Shown here: positions 36,060 through 45,178 of the stretch, one piece after another | How the letters are laid out: each line of letters starts with the position of its first letter | Numbering within the stretch: position 1 is the first letter of the stretch | Source: Vicinamibacteraceae bacterium | GTDB taxonomy: Bacteria > Planctomycetota > Phycisphaerae > Phycisphaerales > UBA5793 | DNA length: 64,000 bases | Assembly: GCA_011525805.1 (NCBI GenBank) | Contig: WYBR01000114.1 | Coordinates: 21,718 to 85,717 of the forward strand | Direction: 5' to 3' | The notes under the pieces: model-generated | The model's database searches: none | Told to the model about the DNA's origin: nothing | Seen by the model: only the letters and a program-made list of their open reading frames with translations | Program-made: the position numbers and the translations under genes

Positions 36060-36620
36060 TCAGTCGCCGGCGGTCGAGTGCGCGGGCGCTTCGGCGAACT
36101 GGTGAATGAGGTCGCGCAGCCGGTCGGCGGGTTCGAGCAGCCGTTCGTCGCCGTCGTCCAGCGCGAGGTTCAGGGCGCGGTTCGCCTTGTCGATGCACCG
36201 CTGCCGCTGGCGGCCCGGGCTCGAGTCGCAGATGTTGTCGTACACGTCCGCGAGCTTGATGAGTTTCACGCGCCAGTCCGACGCGGCGAGTTGCCGGTCA
36301 TACGCCGGCTCGCGCTCGGCGTCGGGCAGGCGCATGTCCTTAGTGAGAGCGGCGACGAGGTCCGCCACGTCGACGCCGCACGCGTGGAACACATCGTCGT
36401 AATCCGCCGGCGTGTCTTCGATCACGTCGTGCAGGAGCGCCGCGGAGAGCACGATGGGATCATGCACCTGAAACACATTTGACACGACCAGCGCCACCCG
36501 GAACGGATGAGCGACGTAGGGCGTGCGGCCATCCTTGCGCGCCTGGTTGACATGAAACCGGGCCGAGAGCGACGCGGCCTTCTGCCAGAGATGCGGATTG
36601 GCGCCTTGATCGCCGGTCAT
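36060..36620 (-). CDS. HD-domain hydrolase, MESH1/SpoT-hydrolase-like
   Basis: The 186-aa protein resembles the (p)ppGpp hydrolase domain of SpoT and the small MESH1 enzymes: HPFRVALVVS, the HD motif ALLHDVIEDT near residue 60 and LIKLADVYDN near 120 are all present. No synthetase domain or regulatory tail follows, so it is a stand-alone hydrolase. It overlaps the ispF gene by one base (TGATG), suggesting translational coupling. It could also act on another nucleotide; the assignment to alarmone hydrolysis is by resemblance. Confidence 0.75.
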   Translation of the reverse strand: MTGDQGANPHLWQKAASLSARFHVNQARKDGRTPYVAHPFRVALVVSNVFQVHDPIVLSAALLHDVIEDTPADYDDVFHACGVDVADLVAALTKDMRLPDAEREPAYDRQLAASDWRVKLIKLADVYDNICDSSPGRQRQRCIDKANRALNLALDDGDERLLEPADRLRDLIHQFAEAPAHSTAGD

Positions 36621-37144
36621 CACGACGGAGCTTCCTTGGCCATGAGAAGCACGACGGCGTGAACGGCCACGCCGCGCCCCGCACCGAGGGCATCCAGTTC
36701 TTCGTGCGTTTTGCCCTTCAGGTTCACCCGCGAGGCGTCCACCCCGAGCAGGCGGGCCAGATTGAGGCGGATCGCGTCCTTGTGCGGGGCGACTTTCGGC
36801 TTCTGGAGGATAACCGTCGCATCCACGTTCCCCAACTCGAATCCCGCCGACTTCATGCGATTTACGGCCTCCGCAAGGAAAATCGCCGAATCGGCCCTTG
36901 CCCACTTCGGGCTGGAGTCCGGGAAGAGTTCGCCGATATCCGGCTGGCCCAGAGCGCCGAGGATCGCGTCCGTCACGGCATGGAGCAGCGCATCGCCGTC
37001 GCTGTGCCCCACCGGGCCGAGCCGGTGCTCGATCCGCACGCCGCCGAGAATCAGCGGCCTGCCCGCCCCCTCGGGAGCAAGGGCCTCGAGCCGGTGCAGG
37101 TCAAAGCCGTGTCCGACGCGGCATGGGGGTCTGGCGCTGGCCAT
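36620..37144 (-). CDS. ispF: 2-C-methyl-D-erythritol 2,4-cyclodiphosphate synthase
   Basis: IspF makes the cyclodiphosphate in the MEP isoprenoid pathway. The 174-aa protein has GHGFDLHRL near residue 10, GPVGHSDGDALLHAVTDAIL with the zinc-binding D-x-H and His residues, and FPDSSPKW. The closing ATVILQKPKVAPHK and KTHEELDALGAG match the family. The ATG at 37144 gives a normal N-terminus. No strong ribosome binding site was seen. It is cotranscribed with the HD gene (1-base overlap). Confidence 0.92.
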   Translation of the reverse strand: MASARPPCRVGHGFDLHRLEALAPEGAGRPLILGGVRIEHRLGPVGHSDGDALLHAVTDAILGALGQPDIGELFPDSSPKWARADSAIFLAEAVNRMKSAGFELGNVDATVILQKPKVAPHKDAIRLNLARLLGVDASRVNLKGKTHEELDALGAGRGVAVHAVVLLMAKEAPS

Positions 37145-37296
37145 GGCAGGGAGGATACGCGGCCAACGCAATCGAATCAGCGCCGCGTCCCCCTCGGACT
37201 GCACCGGATCGCCCGGCGCGATTGAACGACCCGGCGGCGGCGTCTATGATCGCAACTGCCCGGATTCCGGCCAGGAAAGCGGTTTCCCGGGCGCCC

Positions 37297-37370
37297 GGCG
37301 GCATAGCTCAGTTGGTTAGAGCGAGGGATTCATAAGCCCTAGGTCGGTGGTTCGAGTCCACCTGCCGCCA
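37297..37370 (+). tRNA. tRNA with anticodon CAT, probably elongator tRNA-Met
   Basis: The 74-nt gene has acceptor arms GGCGGCA and TGCCGCC, the TAGCTCAGTTGGTTAGAGC D-arm and the GTGGTTCGAGTCCAC T-arm. The anticodon loop is TTCATAA with anticodon CAT. The 1:72 pair is G:C, so it is not the initiator. A tRNA-Ile whose CAT anticodon is converted to lysidine remains possible. CCA is not encoded beyond the first A. Confidence 0.92.
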
Positions 37371-37956
37371 CTTCCCCCTCTTCACTCGAAGACGACGAAC
37401 CGGCCCGGCGCGGCGCGCCCCGTGGGAGCCTTCACTTGATCGGCCTCGGCGGCGAAGTCGAGTGGTTCTCGCGTTTCCACCCAGACGGAAAGTGCAGCGC
37501 GCGGAGTTCGCCGCAAGTTCGACTCGCCGCATGGTCGGCCGATTTGCGTGACCCGATCGGGGCATTCTCCTCCCGATTCTGTCTTCACCATTGCAATCCA
37601 GCGCGTCTTCGATTAGACTCTAGTAATCGGTGAAGTGGCGACTGACGGCCGAGGCTGCGGATCGTCCCGCCTTCCCGAGACGGGGAATCGTGGTCGGGGC
37701 ACTCTACGCTTCGGATTGCAATCTCGCACCAGTTTAATCCGCTCGCGATGCAGACTTGGCATCGATGTTGCGGCTTGGGGGTTACGAAAGCTGGATCGGA
37801 GGCGACTGGAATCGACTGAGTCGGTTTTCCGGACTCAGCGAGGCCGGTTTTATCGTGACCTGCCTTGTTCGGGCAGCCGCGCGGTGACTTGGAACTGGTG
37901 GGCAGGAGCCTGAATTGGCCAAAGTTCTCGTCAGCAAGCATGACCAAAGGAGGCGC
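37371..37956. promoter_or_regulatory. Noncoding leader with two ATTGCAAT palindromes
   Basis: The 586 nt before the ABC exporter hold no convincing gene. Two ATTGCAAT-centred palindromes occur at 37590-37597 and 37715-37722 (the second extends to GATTGCAATC), about 125 nt apart, and may be operator sites. A promoter for the operon at 37957 is expected here but I could not define -35 and -10 boxes with confidence. Confidence 0.35.
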
Positions 37957-39753
37957 ATGGGTCGCCAGGAAGGCGGCCGACGGTCGGCCGCAAGGGGTTT
38001 GGTCCGATTTGCGAAGTCGCACCGGGCCTCTTTCGCGGGGGGACTTGTCGCGGCTCTGGTAGTCGTCGGCGCACGGCTGGCGCTGCCTTGGACCCTTCGA
38101 GCCGCCCTGGAGCCGATTCTCTCGGCTGACTCGGCTTCGCGCGGCGCCTCAGGCGCGCTCCGTTTGCTTGAGTGGCCGCTGCTGCTTTGGGCAGTCCTGT
38201 TCCTGGGCCTGCTGACCATCATGGGATACGCAGATCACCGCGAGCGGCTTTCGTTCGCGCGCTTCTCAATCGGAGTCGTCCACGATATTCGGTCAAAGGC
38301 GGCCCGCGCTATCTCTTGCGTGTCGGTCCAGCCTTCGGGCCCCGGTGTTCGGCGGGGCGACATCATTGCTCGACTCATCGGGGATACGGCGCGCATCAAG
38401 GCGGGACTGAAGGGCTTCCTCGTCCACGTCGCGACGAACGGGATCATGGCGCTCGGTGTTTCGATCGTGCTCATCGTCATTGACCCGGCCCTCGGTTTGG
38501 TCTTCAGCCTTGGTGTGCTGCTTACGATGTTGGTCACCTGGCGCGCGGCCCGGGGCGTGTACCGACGGGCTGCAAAGTACCGCGCCCGGGAAGGTGCACT
38601 GGCCGACACCCTGCACGCGACGCACTCCGAGAGCGCAGGCAGCGACCTGTTCACGACCGGCAGTTCGGAGAGCGCCGGCCACGAAGCCGGCATCACCCTG
38701 CTGCAGGGCCGTGCCACATGGGCATCTCACTCGATCTTCGGCGCCGCGGTCCTCGCCTGCCTGCTTGTCGGCGTCGCCGGGGCGAGATCAGGCCGCATTG
38801 ATGCGGGCCACCTCGTGGTGTTCGCGTTCTACGCTTTGATGATGCGCGCGCCGCTCGTGCAGTTGACGCGGCAGGGCGTCCGCACCGGGAAGATCATTGC
38901 ATGCCTCGAGCGAGTGCTTGAAATCGCTGACCTCGAATCGGCGCGGAGCGACACCCGTCAGCCGCTGGTGCTCTCGTCGCGCCTGTGGCTGAGGGACGTT
39001 CGCGTGCGGTTGGGCAAGGGTGCCGCGAAGCGCAGCGCTCTGCGCATTGATTCGATCGAGATACCGGCGGGGCAGAGGGTGGCGCTGATTGGGCCTCAGG
39101 GCAGCGGCAAGACGATGCTCTTGCAGTTGCTCGCGGGAAGCCAGCGATTCGCTCGCGGCCGGATCGGCTGGGATGAGGAGGTATGGGACTTGAGCGAGGG
39201 CGTGTGCGATCTCACCGGGAGGTCGCAGTTCGTGCCGGCGCTTCCGACGTGGCCCAGACAACCGCTCCGCAGCACTCTGGGCGCGGGCCCAGGCGTGCCC
39301 GATGAACAGGCCGTGGCGGTGCTTCGAGCCTGCGGAGCAGGCCGGATCATCCGCCGTCTGCCTGATAGCCTCGACAGCAAAGTCTCGTCCGATGATCTGT
39401 CGCTGGGCGAGCGCAAACAGGTCGCGCTGGCGCGAGCCTTGCTTTGGACTCCCGCCCCGCCGCTGCTGCTCGTTGACGACGTGACGGCCGGCCTGACCAA
39501 GCGCGGCGCCAAGAAGGCTGTGTCCGCGGCGCTGAGCCATGCCGGCTCGCGCACGATTGTCATGTCGTTTTCGCGACCCATCCAGATCAAGAGGTTCGAT
39601 CGCATCATCGAACTGCGCAATGGTCGCATCACCTCTGATGCCGGTCCTGCCGCGCTCATTCAACCTCGCGGGCAATCAGGCCTCGATCCGTGTGTTTCAA
39701 GTTGCGAGTGTGAGCCCGCGGCCGCGGGAGAGAGGGCTCAGGAGTCTGCATGA
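37957..39753 (+). CDS. ABC exporter with fused membrane and degenerate ATPase domains
   Basis: The protein of about 598 aa has an N-terminal membrane region with several hydrophobic helices (GGLVAALVVVGARLALPW, LLLWAVLFLGLLTIM) and a C-terminal nucleotide-binding domain. Walker A GPQGSGKT is at residues 379-386 and the signature reads LSLGERKQ at 481. The Walker B end is VDD, so the catalytic Glu is Asp (D508). The Q-loop glutamine and the switch His also look replaced (VPALP, MSFSRP). ATP hydrolysis may be slow or lost. The ATG at 37957 follows AAAGGAGG; an upstream TTG at 37915 also has AGGAG. The next gene overlaps by ATGA, so it probably exports a product of the following enzymes. Confidence 0.75.
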   Translation: MGRQEGGRRSAARGLVRFAKSHRASFAGGLVAALVVVGARLALPWTLRAALEPILSADSASRGASGALRLLEWPLLLWAVLFLGLLTIMGYADHRERLSFARFSIGVVHDIRSKAARAISCVSVQPSGPGVRRGDIIARLIGDTARIKAGLKGFLVHVATNGIMALGVSIVLIVIDPALGLVFSLGVLLTMLVTWRAARGVYRRAAKYRAREGALADTLHATHSESAGSDLFTTGSSESAGHEAGITLLQGRATWASHSIFGAAVLACLLVGVAGARSGRIDAGHLVVFAFYALMMRAPLVQLTRQGVRTGKIIACLERVLEIADLESARSDTRQPLVLSSRLWLRDVRVRLGKGAAKRSALRIDSIEIPAGQRVALIGPQGSGKTMLLQLLAGSQRFARGRIGWDEEVWDLSEGVCDLTGRSQFVPALPTWPRQPLRSTLGAGPGVPDEQAVAVLRACGAGRIIRRLPDSLDSKVSSDDLSLGERKQVALARALLWTPAPPLLLVDDVTAGLTKRGAKKAVSAALSHAGSRTIVMSFSRPIQIKRFDRIIELRNGRITSDAGPAALIQPRGQSGLDPCVSSCECEPAAAGERAQESA

Positions 39754-40562
39754 TACAGGCATTGATCTTGGCGGCGGGAACGGGGAGCCGCCTGGGCGCC
39801 CTGCTCAACGGCAAGCCCAAGGGACTGCTCTCCATTGGGGGCAAGTCTCTCATCGAGCACCAGATCGCTGCCCTGAGCGCGTGCGGCATCTCGCGGATTG
39901 GCGTCGTAGTCGGCCATGGAGCCCATTACGTTCGCGCAGCGATCGGCAGTGCAGCTGAGTACATCGAGAACGAGAAGTACGCCTCGACGAACAGCCTGTA
40001 CTCGCTCTGGATGGCGCGCAAATGGCTGAAGTCGGGGTTCATCATGGTCAACAGCGACCTCTTCGCCGATGTTCGCATCTACAAGCGAGTTGCGGCGGCG
40101 CCCGGCTCCGGATTGGCGTACGACTCCACTTCCGGCTCGGATCCCGAGGAAATGAAAGTGTCGCTGCGCGACTGTCGCGTCGTGCGGCTGAGCAAGTCGA
40201 TGGGCCCAGGCGAATCGGGCGGGGAGAGCATCGGACTTCTCAAATTCGACGGGGAGGCGGCCACGCGGCTGCTTGAGGCGGCCGACCGGATTGTGCACCG
40301 CGGGTCGGTCATGGAGTGGGCGCCGGCCGCTGTTTCGGCAATCGCTTCCGAGGTCCGCATCGACGCGATCGACATCGCCAACATGCCCTGGGCCGAAATC
40401 GACTTCCCGGGAGATCTCGAATACGCCGCCGGCAGCGTCTGGCCGCGCATGAGAATGAGAGGCGAGAATGGTTCGTGCGACCGTGGCGCGATCCGCGTCA
40501 ACGGCCATGCGGCAGACCACAACTGCGCCCCCAACCGCCAGGATCGGGGGCGGCGAACATGA
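39750..40562 (+). CDS. LicC-like nucleotidyltransferase
   Basis: The 270-aa protein has the sugar-nucleotidyltransferase start LILAAGTGSRLG and KPKGLLSIGGKSLIEHQ. It then shows NEKYASTNSLYSLWMA and NSDLF, and EIDFPGDLEYA near residue 210, a pattern like CTP:phosphocholine or polyol-phosphate cytidylyltransferases (LicC). It would make a CDP-activated alcohol. The last 40 residues are not family-like. It overlaps the ABC gene by ATGA and the next gene by ATGA, so the three are translationally coupled. AGGAG lies 6 nt before the start. The true substrate is unknown. Confidence 0.78.
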   Translation: MIQALILAAGTGSRLGALLNGKPKGLLSIGGKSLIEHQIAALSACGISRIGVVVGHGAHYVRAAIGSAAEYIENEKYASTNSLYSLWMARKWLKSGFIMVNSDLFADVRIYKRVAAAPGSGLAYDSTSGSDPEEMKVSLRDCRVVRLSKSMGPGESGGESIGLLKFDGEAATRLLEAADRIVHRGSVMEWAPAAVSAIASEVRIDAIDIANMPWAEIDFPGDLEYAAGSVWPRMRMRGENGSCDRGAIRVNGHAADHNCAPNRQDRGRRT

Positions 40563-41773
40563 GTCGGCTGCGCTCGGTTCGGGTGCTCTTCACCGGCTAC
40601 GCGCCCGTGCACTTCGCGTGCTTCAGGCCGCTGTTCGAGCGCCTGCTTCGCATGGAGGCGGTGGAGGTCAGGCTCTCGGGCGGGCTGCGGTCCGGGTCGG
40701 GAAACTCCATCACCTACGACGAGCAGGGAATGTACGGGCCGTTCGGAATCGCACCCGGGCTGATCATCCCGACCGTGGAACTGGACCGATGGCGTTGCGA
40801 CGTACTGTTCGCCGGCAACACCAACATGATTGCCCCCGCCGAAGTCGGCCGACGCGTCCAGATCTTCCACGGAATCTCCTTTCGCAACAAGGCGGTGCGC
40901 GCCGACAACATGGGAGCCGACCACTACTTCATGGTCGGCCCGTACATGAAGCGACGCTTCGTCGAGTCGGGACTCATGAATCCCGATGATCCGCGGGCCC
41001 TCGAGATCGGGTTCATGAAGACCGATCGACTTCTCAACGGCGCGCTCGATCGCGATCGGCTCCTCGCGCAGTACGGACTCGACGGCTCGCGGCCGATCGT
41101 GCTCTACGCGCCCACGGGACAGAAGTACAATTCGCTCGAAACCATGGGCGAGGCCGTGATTGCCGAGATCGCCGCAAGCGACGGCTTTGATCTGATCGTC
41201 AAGCCGCACGATCATCCGAAGAACGCGGACATCAACTGGTTTGAGCGGCTGGCGCCCCAATGCGGTCCGCACGTCCAGGTGACGCGGGAGGTGGATGTCA
41301 TCCCGCTGCTCTTCCTCGCGGATGTGCTGATCACCGATGCTTCGTCGGTGTCGAGCGAGTATTCGCTGCTCGACCGCCCGATCCTGTTCCTCGATGTGCC
41401 GCGCCTGATCAAGCGGGCCGTCCGCGGCGCCGGGAGCCAGATCGATCTTGAAACGTGGGGTCGGCACGCGGGCCCTGTCATCGCCGAGCCGGCGAAAGTG
41501 GTCGAGGCTCTGCGCCAGGCGCTGGGGAACCCGTCAGAGTTTTCCGCGCAGCGGCGGGCCATGGCGAACGACCTGTTCTTCAATCCCGGCTGCGCCACCG
41601 ACCCTGCTGCGGAGTGGTTCAGGCAGGTCGTTCTGAATGGTGACGCGTCGCAACGCGGCCGATCAAACGGTCTGCAAACGGAACAGACCGGATTCAAACT
41701 GCCATTGCCCGGTGTGCCCTGCGGCGAGTACCCGCAAGGGACCGGAAGGCCGGCCGCTTCGGCCGGAAACTAA
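40559..41773 (+). CDS. CDP-glycerol:glycerophosphotransferase family (TagF-like)
   Basis: The 404-aa protein matches the TagF/TagB family that transfers polyol phosphate to a carrier or glycan: RVQIFHGISFRNKAVRAD, GFMKTDRLL, VLYAPTGQKYNS, LIVKPHDHP near residue 225 and the ITDASSVSSEYSLLDRPILF block, which carries the CDP-binding acids and serines. It probably acts at the cytoplasmic membrane on the CDP-alcohol made by the preceding gene. It overlaps that gene by ATGA. The C-terminal 45 residues are low-complexity. Polyol-phosphate polymers are not well known in planctomycetes, so the product is open. Confidence 0.78.
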   Translation: MSRLRSVRVLFTGYAPVHFACFRPLFERLLRMEAVEVRLSGGLRSGSGNSITYDEQGMYGPFGIAPGLIIPTVELDRWRCDVLFAGNTNMIAPAEVGRRVQIFHGISFRNKAVRADNMGADHYFMVGPYMKRRFVESGLMNPDDPRALEIGFMKTDRLLNGALDRDRLLAQYGLDGSRPIVLYAPTGQKYNSLETMGEAVIAEIAASDGFDLIVKPHDHPKNADINWFERLAPQCGPHVQVTREVDVIPLLFLADVLITDASSVSSEYSLLDRPILFLDVPRLIKRAVRGAGSQIDLETWGRHAGPVIAEPAKVVEALRQALGNPSEFSAQRRAMANDLFFNPGCATDPAAEWFRQVVLNGDASQRGRSNGLQTEQTGFKLPLPGVPCGEYPQGTGRPAASAGN

Positions 41774-41789
41774 CAGGAGGAGATGAGAC

Positions 41790-43109
41790 ATGAGTCGTGG
41801 ATTCTTGGTCACCGCGCTGGCGCTCTGGCTTGGCGCCGGTGCTTCAGCGGCTGAGGCCCAGCGGTACGATGTGATCGATCTGGGCACGCTCGGTGGAAAC
41901 GACAGCGAGGCGCGCGGCCTCAACGGTCAGGGGCGCGTCGTCGGCTACTCCGACATCGTCGGGGGAGACGACCACGCCTTCTACTGGGACGGCATTCAGA
42001 TGGTCGATCTCGGAACGCTCGGCGGCCGCGAGAGCAATGCGCGCGCGATCAACGGCTCGGGAGTCATCGTCGGCCGCGCCGACATCAACTACTGGACTCA
42101 GCACGCGGTGCGCTGGCAGGGCAATCAGAAACTCGATCTGGGCACGCTCGGGGGGCTGCAGAGTTCGGCGTACGACATCAACAGTTCCAACCAGATCGTC
42201 GGCTGGGCGGACACCAACACCGGTGCGACTCGGGCCTTCCTCTGGCAGAACGGACAGATGAACGACCTCGGCACGCTCGGCGGCGTGTCCAGTTGGGCCC
42301 ACGCCATCAACGAAGCATCAGAAATCGCCGGGTACTCGTTCGTGCTCGGCGGGGCCCTGCACGCCTTTGTGATCCGCAATCAGCAGATGATTGATCTGGG
42401 CACGCTCGGGGGCCCCAACAGTTACGCCTACGACCTCAACGGCGCGGGCCTGATCGTGGGCGAGTCGCACACGGCGTCGGGTCCGTCACATGCCTGCATG
42501 TGGGACCAGAGCGGCCCCCACGACCTGGGCACCTTCGGCGGGAAGTCCAGCGCCGCCTGGGCCGTGAACAACCAGAACCAGATCGTCGGGTACGCCGATG
42601 CCGTTGGCGAAGTCAAGCGGGCGTTCATCTGGGAAAACGGCCAGATGCTCCAACTTAACGATCTCATCTCGCCGCTCTCGGGCTGGAATCTCAAGGAAGC
42701 ACTGGACATCAACGACAACGGCATGATCGTCGGCCGCGGATCGATCGACGGCCGGACGCACGCGTTTCTACTCGTGCCGGGAGGCAGCAACCTGCTCATC
42801 CTCGGCGGACCGACGCCGGGAATCGCCGGCCAGTCCAACACGTTTACGATCGACGGCGCGACGCCCGGCGCCCGGCAGCGTTTCTACTACTCGCTGCGCT
42901 CCGGTTCAACGCCGATACCGAATTGCCCGAACATCACGTTGAGCCTTCAGAATGCCGCTCCCATGGGTTCGGCGAATGCCGACCAGAGCGGCCACGCGCA
43001 GTTGAGCGTCTCGGTGCCGGGCAATGCGCGAGGCGTCATGGTGCTGTTCCAGGCGTACGAGGAGGCCACCTGCCGGGTGTCGAACCGGGTGTCGCACACG
43101 TTCCAGTAG
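41790..43109 (+). CDS. Secreted HAF-repeat protein
   Basis: The 439-aa protein has a signal peptide ([18 protein letters not shown]) and seven HAF-type repeats: six copies of DLGT(L/F)GG followed by IN or LN and IVGY/IVGR, plus one diverged copy, each with HAFLW-like ends. A C-terminal beta module with two cysteines ([18 protein letters not shown]) follows. It starts 17 nt after the TagF-like stop with a strong AGGAGGAG and is likely cotranscribed. It is probably a surface or extracellular protein; function unknown. Confidence 0.8.
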   Translation: MSRGFLVTALALWLGAGASAAEAQRYDVIDLGTLGGNDSEARGLNGQGRVVGYSDIVGGDDHAFYWDGIQMVDLGTLGGRESNARAINGSGVIVGRADINYWTQHAVRWQGNQKLDLGTLGGLQSSAYDINSSNQIVGWADTNTGATRAFLWQNGQMNDLGTLGGVSSWAHAINEASEIAGYSFVLGGALHAFVIRNQQMIDLGTLGGPNSYAYDLNGAGLIVGESHTASGPSHACMWDQSGPHDLGTFGGKSSAAWAVNNQNQIVGYADAVGEVKRAFIWENGQMLQLNDLISPLSGWNLKEALDINDNGMIVGRGSIDGRTHAFLLVPGGSNLLILGGPTPGIAGQSNTFTIDGATPGARQRFYYSLRSGSTPIPNCPNITLSLQNAAPMGSANADQSGHAQLSVSVPGNARGVMVLFQAYEEATCRVSNRVSHTFQ

Positions 43110-43158
43110 CGAGCGGCGAGACCGCGAGGCGCGGAATGCCGGGAGAAGCGAAGCAGCC

Positions 43159-43800
43159 ATGCAAGTCATGTCCATCGTAGTGCATCCGGGGTCGCCGTCG
43201 CCGCAGAGACGCGGGTTCACTCTCATCGAGATTCTCGTCGTGATCTCGATTATCTCCCTGCTCATCGCGCTGTTGCTGCCCGCGCTGGCGCGCGTCCGGC
43301 GCTCGGAGCGCGCGACCGCGTGCCTTTCGAACCTTCGGCAGCACGGCGTGGCGTTCAACCTCTACGAAATCGACTACGGCGCGCTGCCGCACGAAGACGA
43401 CTCGAACCACCCGGAAGTCATCTGCTGGTACTTCGCAGTGAACCGGTATCTCGGAGTGAAGGACGACGACTCGGTCCACGGCTGGACGGAGTTCTATCCC
43501 GAGGTCAAGTTGTGCCCGGAAGTCGATCGAACGACGCCCTCGTTCATCAAGGCGTACCGCTTCAACAGCGGTCTCGAAACCAACACGCAGCCCTTCGTGA
43601 AACTCCAGTGGATTCCGCGCCCCGTGTCCACGCCGATTCTCTTCGACGCCGAGTACACAGGCACGGGCCTTTCGTTCAAGGGGCGCGAAGGGAAGGTGCA
43701 CGCGAGACACCTCGGCTCGGCCAACATTCTCTTCGCCGACTGGCACGCTGCATCGGTTCCGCGGAAAGACGTCGATTCGCTCGACTGGGTGCGCGAGTAA
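43159..43800 (+). CDS. Type II secretion-type pseudopilin with H-X9-D motif
   Basis: The 213-aa protein has the type III signal [20 protein letters not shown] with cleavage expected after Gly, Glu at +5 and a long hydrophobic helix. Near the C-terminus it reads [12 protein letters not shown], a variant of the H-X9-DG motif common in planctomycete pseudopilins. No other pilus genes are nearby. It follows the HAF gene by 49 nt on the same strand. It may be part of a scaffold or a secreted matrix; role unproven. Confidence 0.8.
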   Translation: MQVMSIVVHPGSPSPQRRGFTLIEILVVISIISLLIALLLPALARVRRSERATACLSNLRQHGVAFNLYEIDYGALPHEDDSNHPEVICWYFAVNRYLGVKDDDSVHGWTEFYPEVKLCPEVDRTTPSFIKAYRFNSGLETNTQPFVKLQWIPRPVSTPILFDAEYTGTGLSFKGREGKVHARHLGSANILFADWHAASVPRKDVDSLDWVRE

Positions 43801-43879
43801 CGCGAGCGCGGGCGGTTCCGGGATTCCAATCGGATTCGACTACCCCATGACGCCGTTCGCACAAGGCCGGGCCCGCTCG

Positions 43880-44584
43880 TCAGCGGCCGCCTCGCGGCGG
43901 GAGATTCGCAACTGCAAGCGGCGCTCCGCATTCGGTGCACACGGGCGATGAGCCGCGCGGGTAGGCGCAGGCGGGGCAGAGGCCGCGGCGAATGCGCGCG
44001 AACCGTTTGAGGGCACGCACACCGGATGCAATCGCCGCGGCGGCAACCCCGTAGAGCAGGGTGTTGCCGATGAGGCCCGACCACACCGGGCGATACGGAA
44101 GGAACATCGGGATCGTCTGCTCGAACAGATCGTCGGGCAGCGGTTCGTGCCCGACCGGGACCCCATACCTGAGAATTGCATGCACGCGCCGGCCGCCCGG
44201 CTCATCGATCGGACCCCACTCGTGAGTCAGCGTGGCGCAGAGCGCCGGCGCCGGCCAGCCCACGGCGATGTGGCCACCCTCCCAGGTCTTCTCCTGCGGC
44301 CACCAGATCATGCCTTTGTATGGAGTTGGTTGAACATCGGGCTCGATCAGGTGCGCGAGCACGGCATACATGGGCGCGTCAATGTCGTCGTCCATGACGA
44401 TTCGATATCCGAATCGGGAGTGAATGTGGATCAGGCGCGGGTTCCGATTTCCCTCTCGGCGGTAGATGGTGAAGGGCTCTGCCTCCACATCGCCGTGCCC
44501 GATGGCACACCCCCACGCCACGGCAACATTCACGATCGCGCCGAGCAGCAGGAAGACGAGGATGCGCCGAACCCAGGTCCGCAT
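43880..44584 (-). CDS. Membrane protein with C-terminal zinc ribbon
   Basis: The 234-aa protein has an N-terminal helix (ILVFLLLGAIVNVAVAW), a middle extracytoplasmic-looking region without known motif, a second helix (LLYGVAAAAIASGV) and a C-terminal ribbon CPACAYPRG with CTECGAPLA. The ribbon resembles those of the paralogs at 32714-33597. The start at 44584 gives a helix close to the N-terminus; the frame is open to 44674. The 0.48-kb element lies just upstream. Confidence 0.6.
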   Translation of the reverse strand: MRTWVRRILVFLLLGAIVNVAVAWGCAIGHGDVEAEPFTIYRREGNRNPRLIHIHSRFGYRIVMDDDIDAPMYAVLAHLIEPDVQPTPYKGMIWWPQEKTWEGGHIAVGWPAPALCATLTHEWGPIDEPGGRRVHAILRYGVPVGHEPLPDDLFEQTIPMFLPYRPVWSGLIGNTLLYGVAAAAIASGVRALKRFARIRRGLCPACAYPRGSSPVCTECGAPLAVANLPPRGGR

Positions 44585-44633
44585 CGCACTGATTGTACGA
44601 GTGCGGCGTTCGTCTGAACCGGATCGCCCGGCA

Positions 44634-45118
44634 GGCGGGTGGAGTCCAGGGTTGTGGCGCTCGCCATGAATCACGGGTTGGGCGGGCGTGGTCCGGGATG
44701 ACGGTCAGCGGGCAGCCGGCGACAGCCGGTTGCGTTGCGGACCCCGAAGGGGTCACGGAGCGTAGCCACGGGTGAAGCGAAGCGCAGCGAGCGGAACCCG
44801 TGGTCGCAAACGCTCATCATCACTGCGTCGCCCCCAAAGGGGCGATGGAGGCGAGCGTTGAGCAAGTGCTCGATTCTCGCGATCAACCCTTGCCGAAGAT
44901 CGTCGCACGCCTCCGTCGCCCCTTCGGGGCTTTGCGTCTCGTTCGCGCCAGTGACCACGGGTTCCGCTCGCCGGGCTGAGCCTCGGCTCGCTCCACCCGT
45001 GGCTACACTCGCGCGCTCCTCCGGAGCGAAGGCCTCGCGCGAGGCGCGCTGCATAGCGGCTGCGATCGAGCGGCCGCATCCGGGGCAACCGCGCCACAAT
45101 CTTGGACTTCACCTCTCC
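44634..45118. repeat. 0.48-kb element with terminal inverted repeats, copy 2
   Basis: The ends GGCGGGTGGAGTCCAGGGTT plus GTGGCGC at 44634-44660 and GCGCCACAATCTTGGACTTC plus ACCTCTCC at 45091-45118 are inverted repeats. Inside, GTAGCCACGGGTGAAGCGAA near 44764 and its inverse ending CACCCGTGGCTAC near 45007 match copy 1 at 6775-7256. No ORF in it is conserved between the copies. It lies upstream of the ABC operon at 45179 and may carry its promoter. Confidence 0.85.
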
Positions 45119-45178
45119 GCTCACATCGCCGCCTTGACGCCCGTACGATCCCCTGTCCATCTCCCAGGGATCGCCGCG

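Noticed and set aside
37297..37370. Initiator tRNA-Met
   Set aside because: The first pair is G:C, not the mismatch expected of a bacterial initiator.
37436..37633. Short ORF after the tRNA
   Set aside because: No start site, no protein similarity by eye, and overlaps other equally weak frames; no integrase or attachment repeat suggests an island.
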